Shown: one piece after another, positions 57,489 to 64,000 of the stretch
How the letters are laid out: every line of letters begins with the position of its first letter
Position numbering within the stretch: the stretch's first letter is position 1
DNA from: Bradyrhizobium sp. ORS 278
GTDB lineage: Bacteria; Pseudomonadota; Alphaproteobacteria; Rhizobiales; Xanthobacteraceae
Direction of reading: 5' to 3'
Assembly: GCF_000026145.1 (NCBI RefSeq)
Contig: NC_009445.1
Location: 1-64,000, forward strand
Length of the DNA stretch: 64,000 bases
The notes under the pieces: generated by a model
Database searches by the model: none
The model's input: the letters and a program-made list of their open reading frames with translations, nothing else
Told to the model about the DNA's origin: nothing
Program-made: the position numbers and the translations under genes

Positions 57489-59096
57489 ATGGCCGTCAGC
57501 GCCAACCGGTTGGAACTGCTGCAGATCGCCGACGCCGTCGCGCGCGAGAAGTCGATCGACCGCGGCATCGTGATCGCCGCCATGGAAGACGCGATCGCCA
57601 AGGCCGCCCGCGCCCGCTATGGCAGCGAGACCGACGTCCATGCCGAGATCGACCCGCGCAAGGGCGAGCTCCGGCTGTCGCGCCACATGCTGGTGGTCGA
57701 GAAGGTCGAGAACCCCTCCAACCAGATCTCGCTCGATGACGCCCGCCGCGCCAATCCCGGCGCGCAGATCGGCGACACCATCGCCGATACGCTGCCGCCG
57801 CTGGAATATGGCCGCATCGCCGCGCAATCGGCCAAGCAGGTCATCGTGCAGAAGGTGCGCGAGGCCGAGCGCGACCGGCAGTACCAGGAATTCAAGGACC
57901 GCATCGGCGACATCGTCAACGGCGTCGTCAAGCGCGTCGAATATGGCAGCGTGATCCTCGACCTCGGCCGCGGCGAGGCGATCATCCGCCGCGACGAGAT
58001 GCTGCCGCGCGAGGTGTTCCGCAACGGCGACCGCGTCCGCGCCTACGTGTTCGACGTGCGCCGCGAGACCCGCGGCCCGCAGATCTTCCTGTCGCGCACC
58101 CATCCCCAGTTCATGGCCAAGCTGTTCGCGCAGGAAGTGCCGGAGATCTACGACGGCATCGTTGAGATCAAGGCGGTGGCGCGCGATCCCGGCTCGCGTG
58201 CCAAGATCGGCGTCGTGTCCCGCGACTCCTCGGTCGATCCGGTGGGCGCCTGCGTCGGCATGCGCGGCTCGCGCGTGCAGGCCGTGGTGAACGAGCTGCA
58301 GGGCGAGAAGATCGACATCATCCCGTGGTCGCCCGATATCGCGACCTTCGTGGTCAACGCGCTGGCGCCGGCCGAAGTCGCCAAGGTCGTCATCGACGAG
58401 GACCGCGAGCGCATCGAGGTCGTCGTCCCCGACACCAACAACCAGCTCTCGCTGGCGATCGGACGCCGCGGCCAGAACGTCCGCCTCGCCTCGCAGCTGA
58501 CCGGCTGGGACATCGACATCCTGACCGAACAGGAGGAATCGGAGCGCCGCCAGGCCGACTTCGAGAACTCGACCCGCGTATTCATGGAATCGCTCAACGT
58601 CGACGAAGTCGTCGGCCAGCTCTTGGCGTCCGAAGGCTTCACCTCGGTGGAGGAGCTCGCGCTGGTCGATCTCAAGGATCTCGCCAGCATCGAGGGCTTC
58701 GACGAGGAGACCGCGACCGAGCTGCAGACCCGCGCCCGCGAATTCCTGGAGCAGCAGGAGGCCGAGCTCGAGGCCAAGCGCAAGGAGCTCGGAGTCGAGG
58801 ATGCGCTGAAGGACGTACCGGGCGTCACCTCCAAGATGCTGGTCAAGTTCGGCGAGAACGACATCAAGACCGTCGACGACCTCGCCGGCTGCGCCACCGA
58901 CGATCTGGTCGGCTGGGTCGAGCGCAAGGACGGCGGCGAGCAGACCAAGTTCGCCGGCATTCTCGACGGGCTCGACGTCTCGCGCGACGACGCCGAGGCC
59001 ATGGTCATGCAGGCCCGCGTCAAGGCCGGCTGGATCACCGAGGCCGATCTCGCCAAGGGCGAGGCGGAGGACGAAGCCGAAGGACAGCCCGCCTGA
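57489..59096 (+). CDS. nusA: Transcription termination/antitermination protein NusA
   Basis: NusA binds RNA polymerase and modulates pausing, termination and antitermination. The 535-residue protein has the N-terminal polymerase-binding domain (about 1-130), an S1 domain (about 137-200; GDIVNGVVKRVEYGSVILDLGRGEAIIRRDE), two KH domains (about 205-345; VGACVGMRGSRVQAVVNEL and AIGRRGQNVRLASQLTGW), and C-terminal helical repeats (about 365-500) ending in an acidic tail. The ATG at 57489 follows AGAGGAGA. It lies in the conserved rimP-nusA-ylxR-infB order. Confidence 0.97.
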   Translation: MAVSANRLELLQIADAVAREKSIDRGIVIAAMEDAIAKAARARYGSETDVHAEIDPRKGELRLSRHMLVVEKVENPSNQISLDDARRANPGAQIGDTIADTLPPLEYGRIAAQSAKQVIVQKVREAERDRQYQEFKDRIGDIVNGVVKRVEYGSVILDLGRGEAIIRRDEMLPREVFRNGDRVRAYVFDVRRETRGPQIFLSRTHPQFMAKLFAQEVPEIYDGIVEIKAVARDPGSRAKIGVVSRDSSVDPVGACVGMRGSRVQAVVNELQGEKIDIIPWSPDIATFVVNALAPAEVAKVVIDEDRERIEVVVPDTNNQLSLAIGRRGQNVRLASQLTGWDIDILTEQEESERRQADFENSTRVFMESLNVDEVVGQLLASEGFTSVEELALVDLKDLASIEGFDEETATELQTRAREFLEQQEAELEAKRKELGVEDALKDVPGVTSKMLVKFGENDIKTVDDLAGCATDDLVGWVERKDGGEQTKFAGILDGLDVSRDDAEAMVMQARVKAGWITEADLAKGEAEDEAEGQPA

Positions 59097-59165
59097 CCCA
59101 TGCTGGACGCCGCGATGACCCCCGCCATGACGTTGCTGGCTTGAGATGAGGAGCCGCACCACCGC

Positions 59166-59909
59166 ATGCTCGCTTTGGCCGACCCCGAGCTCGACAATGG
59201 ACCGCGGACCGACAAGTCCGCGACCATGCGCATGTGCGTGGTCAGCCGCGAGGTGCGGCCGATCGGCGAGCTGATCCGGTTCGTGGTCGGCCCGTCGGGG
59301 GACGTCGTGCCCGACATCAAGCGCAAGCTGCCCGGACGGGGATTGTGGATCGCGGCGTCGAAGCCGGCGGTTGCGGAAGCGGTGCGCCGTCACCATTTCA
59401 GCCGTGGCTTCAAGACCAACGTCCGCGTCCACCCGACGCTTGCCGATGATCTGGAGGCCCTGCTGGCTCGCAGCGCGATCGAGGCGTTGGGGATCGCGGC
59501 CAAGGCCGGTCAGGTCATCTCTGGTTTTTCCAAGGTGGAGGCGGCGCTCTCGCAGCGTCAGACCCGGGTCGGCTTGGCCGCCCTGATCCACGCCGCGGAC
59601 GGCGCGGCCGACGGGATTCGCAAGCTCGACGCACTGGTGCGGCCGACTGACGGGGATCAACGACAAGCCCCGCCAATTCCGATCATCTGCTGTCTCACTT
59701 CGGCAGAATTGGATTTGGCACTTGGGCGCTCAAATGTGATACATGCTGCCGTGCTCGCGGGCCCGGCGAGCAGGACATTCCTGTCGCGCAGCCAGACTCT
59801 GGTCCGATACCGGTCGGCCGACGCTGACAAGATTGCCGGAACCGCGGCCACGACATCTGCTTCGACTTCAACGTCTTCGACGTCACCCGTTGCGACTTCG
59901 AAGACATAG
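59166..59909 (+). CDS. YlxR (DUF448) RNA-binding protein fused to an L7Ae/YlxQ-like domain
   Basis: The 247-residue protein has an N-terminal YlxR domain (about 20-95) with MRMCVVSREVRP and LPGRGLWI, the family signatures. The following part (about 105-215) fits the L7Ae-like YlxQ fold: ALGIAAKAGQVISGFSKVEAAL, then LIHAADGAADGIRKLDAL and VIHAAVLAGPASRTFLSR. In Firmicutes ylxR and ylxQ are separate genes at the same place, so this is a natural fusion. The last 35 residues are low-complexity, rich in Ser and Thr. YlxR proteins are described as RNA-binding or nucleoid-associated regulators; the role here is not fixed. Confidence 0.9.
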   Translation: MLALADPELDNGPRTDKSATMRMCVVSREVRPIGELIRFVVGPSGDVVPDIKRKLPGRGLWIAASKPAVAEAVRRHHFSRGFKTNVRVHPTLADDLEALLARSAIEALGIAAKAGQVISGFSKVEAALSQRQTRVGLAALIHAADGAADGIRKLDALVRPTDGDQRQAPPIPIICCLTSAELDLALGRSNVIHAAVLAGPASRTFLSRSQTLVRYRSADADKIAGTAATTSASTSTSSTSPVATSKT

Positions 59910-59988
59910 CGACTGATTACGCGACGATTTGCACGAATGGGACGGTGCGGCAGACCCGCACGCAGGTAAACGAGATTAGGACGACTGA

Positions 59989-62754
<2,766 letters not shown>

Positions 62755-62790
62755 GTCCGAATCCTACAGAGCGCGCTGTCTTTCGAGCGA

Positions 62791-62822
62791 GCAGCGATTC
62801 CGTGTTTCGGCGGAATCGCTGC
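62791..62822. repeat. Perfect 12-bp hairpin between infB and rbfA
   Basis: GCAGCGATTCCG (62791-62802) and CGGAATCGCTGC (62811-62822) are exact reverse complements around an eight-base loop. The preceding AGAGCGCGCTGTC resembles the start of the palindrome at 53179-53219. It lies in the 163-base gap before rbfA. No T-run follows, so it may slow or protect rather than terminate the transcript. Confidence 0.75.
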
Positions 62823-62917
62823 GCAGCTTGAACTTAACCAAGCGTCGTTGAACTCAATCAGAATGATCCGCTCGCCCGCGCGCATGCCGGGCGATGATCC
62901 CATGGATTTTTTGCAAA

Positions 62918-63334
62918 ATGCCTCGTCATCATCAGAGGGGAAGCGCGGCTTCCGGCGGCTCGCAGCGTCAGCTGCGCGTCGCCGAGACCGTGCGTCACGC
63001 TGTCGCCGACATTCTCAGCCAGGGTAGCGCGCACGATCCGGACCTGGAGGGACACATCATCACGGTGCCCGAAGTCCGCATGTCGCCCGATCTCAAGCTT
63101 GCAACGATCTACATCATGCCGCTCGGCGGACGTGACACCGACGTCGTGCTCGCGGCGCTGGAGCGCAACAAGAAGTTCCTGCGCGGCGAGGTCGCGCGGC
63201 GCGTTAACCTGAAATTTGCACCTGACATCCGCTTCCGCGTCGACGAGCGATTCGACGAAGCGGAACGGATCGAGAAATTACTCAGAACACCCGCGGTGCA
63301 GAGAGATCTCAATTCGGATTTGGAAGAGAGCTGA
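62918..63334 (+). CDS. rbfA: 30S ribosome-binding factor RbfA
   Basis: RbfA binds the 30S subunit late in assembly and in cold adaptation. The 138-residue product has the KH-like core: [18 protein letters not shown] around residues 15-32, [28 protein letters not shown] around 44-71, and [25 protein letters not shown] near 98-122. The ATG at 62918 (MPRHHQRG) is preferred over 62894, which adds eight residues with no similarity. Its stop overlaps the truB start by one base (TGATG), so truB is translationally coupled. Confidence 0.94.
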   Translation: MPRHHQRGSAASGGSQRQLRVAETVRHAVADILSQGSAHDPDLEGHIITVPEVRMSPDLKLATIYIMPLGGRDTDVVLAALERNKKFLRGEVARRVNLKFAPDIRFRVDERFDEAERIEKLLRTPAVQRDLNSDLEES

Positions 63335-64000
63335 TGACCATTCCCCCGGAAACCGGCGCTGTCGATGCGCTCAGCATCGTGCCCAAGGCCGTCAACGTTC
63401 AAAAAAATTCTTCCGACGCGCGTCCTCCGCGCGACAACAACGATCCGCGCAACAAGCAGCAGAGGGGCAATCAGCCGCGCCGCGATCGTCGCGACGTTCA
63501 TGGCTGGGTCGTGCTCGACAAGCCGATCGGCATGACCTCGACGCAGGCCGTCGCGGTCGCCAAGCGCCTGTTCCAGGCCAAGCGCGCCGGCCATGCCGGC
63601 ACGCTCGATCCGCTCGCCTCCGGCGGGCTTCCGATCGCGCTCGGCGAGGCCACCAAGACCGTTCCGTTCGTGATGGACGGCCGCAAGCGCTACCGTTTCA
63701 CCGTCACCTGGGGTGCGGAGCGCGATACCGATGACACCGAGGGGCGGGTGGTCGAGACCAGCGAGAACCGGCCGGATGTCGCCGCGATCCGCGCACTGCT
63801 TCCGCAATTTACCGGCCGGATCGAGCAGACTCCGCCGCGTTATTCCGCGATCAAGATCCAGGGCGAGCGCGCCTATGATCTGGCCCGCGACGGCGAGGTG
63901 GTCGAGCTGCAGCCGCGCCCGGTCGAGATTCATGAACTGACCCTCGTCGACCAGCCCGACGCCGACCATTCGGTGTTCGAGGCGGAATGTGGCAAGGGAA
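63334..64000 (+). CDS. truB: tRNA pseudouridine(55) synthase TruB, cut by the window end
   Basis: TruB makes pseudouridine 55 in the T loop of tRNAs. The first 222 residues are present. After an N-terminal extension of about 55 residues, rich in Arg, Asn, Gln and Asp (RRDRRD near 50), the conserved [15 protein letters not shown] starts. The catalytic Asp is in [15 protein letters not shown] at residue 92, followed by the [18 protein letters not shown] segment and [20 protein letters not shown] near 166-185. The reading frame is open to the last base, so the C-terminal third lies outside the window. Confidence 0.95.
   Translation, partial: MTIPPETGAVDALSIVPKAVNVQKNSSDARPPRDNNDPRNKQQRGNQPRRDRRDVHGWVVLDKPIGMTSTQAVAVAKRLFQAKRAGHAGTLDPLASGGLPIALGEATKTVPFVMDGRKRYRFTVTWGAERDTDDTEGRVVETSENRPDVAAIRALLPQFTGRIEQTPPRYSAIKIQGERAYDLARDGEVVELQPRPVEIHELTLVDQPDADHSVFEAECGKG

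Noticed and set aside
57471..59666. Minus-strand open frame of about 730 codons opposite nusA and ylxR
   Set aside because: It mirrors the codon pattern of nusA on the other strand and has no family features.

Overview
The window is high-GC alphaproteobacterial chromosome. Its best fit is the Bradyrhizobium/Rhodopseudomonas group, judged by the dnaA-dnaN-recF-gyrB order, the CxxC-less Fur, DUF2336 and DUF2867 proteins, a fused YlxR-YlxQ protein and several families of bradyrhizobial-type intergenic palindromes. Species assignment is inference. The window opens with about 0.9 kb without a gene before dnaA, so base 1 probably lies at or near the conventional start of the chromosome. I see no rRNA, tRNA, CRISPR array, insertion sequence or prophage.

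Layout. (1) 0.9-9.3 kb: replication block dnaA, dnaN, recF, gyrB, then murA, whose active-site Cys is replaced by Asp. (2) 9.5-36.4 kb: a looser accessory stretch of mostly single genes in both directions. It holds a DUF2867 protein, a fatty acid hydroxylase, a LuxR regulator, a MATE exporter, a FUSC exporter, an MmgE/PrpD protein, two serine hydrolases, a membrane-anchored AraC regulator, a pirin, a long-form PurC, a LysR/SDR divergent pair, a SnoaL-like protein, a nitroreductase, a HAD phosphatase, a degenerate carbamoyltransferase next to an enolase-superfamily enzyme, a GST, a PhyH dioxygenase, a SulP-STAS-cNMP fusion transporter, a protein with an internal duplication, and a succinate-semialdehyde dehydrogenase. 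(3) 36.7-43.8 kb: adenosine kinase, murJ, trpS, a universal stress protein, an Nfu-type Fe-S scaffold and a soluble chemotaxis receptor with three PAS domains. (4) 44.1-55.2 kb: a compact housekeeping run tsaB-rimI-fur-HAD-miaB-phoH-ybeY-corC-lnt, then an Xre-type regulator, an M20 peptidase and trmB. (5) 56.5-64.0 kb: the transcription/translation operon rimP-nusA-ylxR-infB-rbfA-truB, with truB cut by the window end.

The housekeeping runs are tightly packed: tsaB/rimI, corC/lnt and M20/trmB overlap by 4 bases, fur/HAD by 8, and rbfA/truB by 1. They are probably co-transcribed and link tRNA modification (tsaB, rimI, miaB, trmB), ribosome maturation (ybeY, rimP, rbfA) and envelope lipoprotein processing (lnt). 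The rimP operon has a visible leader: a 17-bp palindrome over the -35 element, a -10 element at 17-bp spacing and an intrinsic terminator before rimP.

The most unusual material is between genes. Two oppositely oriented copies of a roughly 460-bp element (about 12257-12720 and 21800-22258) carry a small ORF, open in one copy and frameshifted in the other, and a two-tier hairpin with a compensatory base-pair change between copies. Other intergenic palindrome families sit after dnaN, murA, trpS and nfu, including a perfect 34-bp inverted repeat directly after trpS. metK, which I would expect between the Xre-type regulator and trmB, is not there; an M20 peptidase and two inverted repeats occupy the place.
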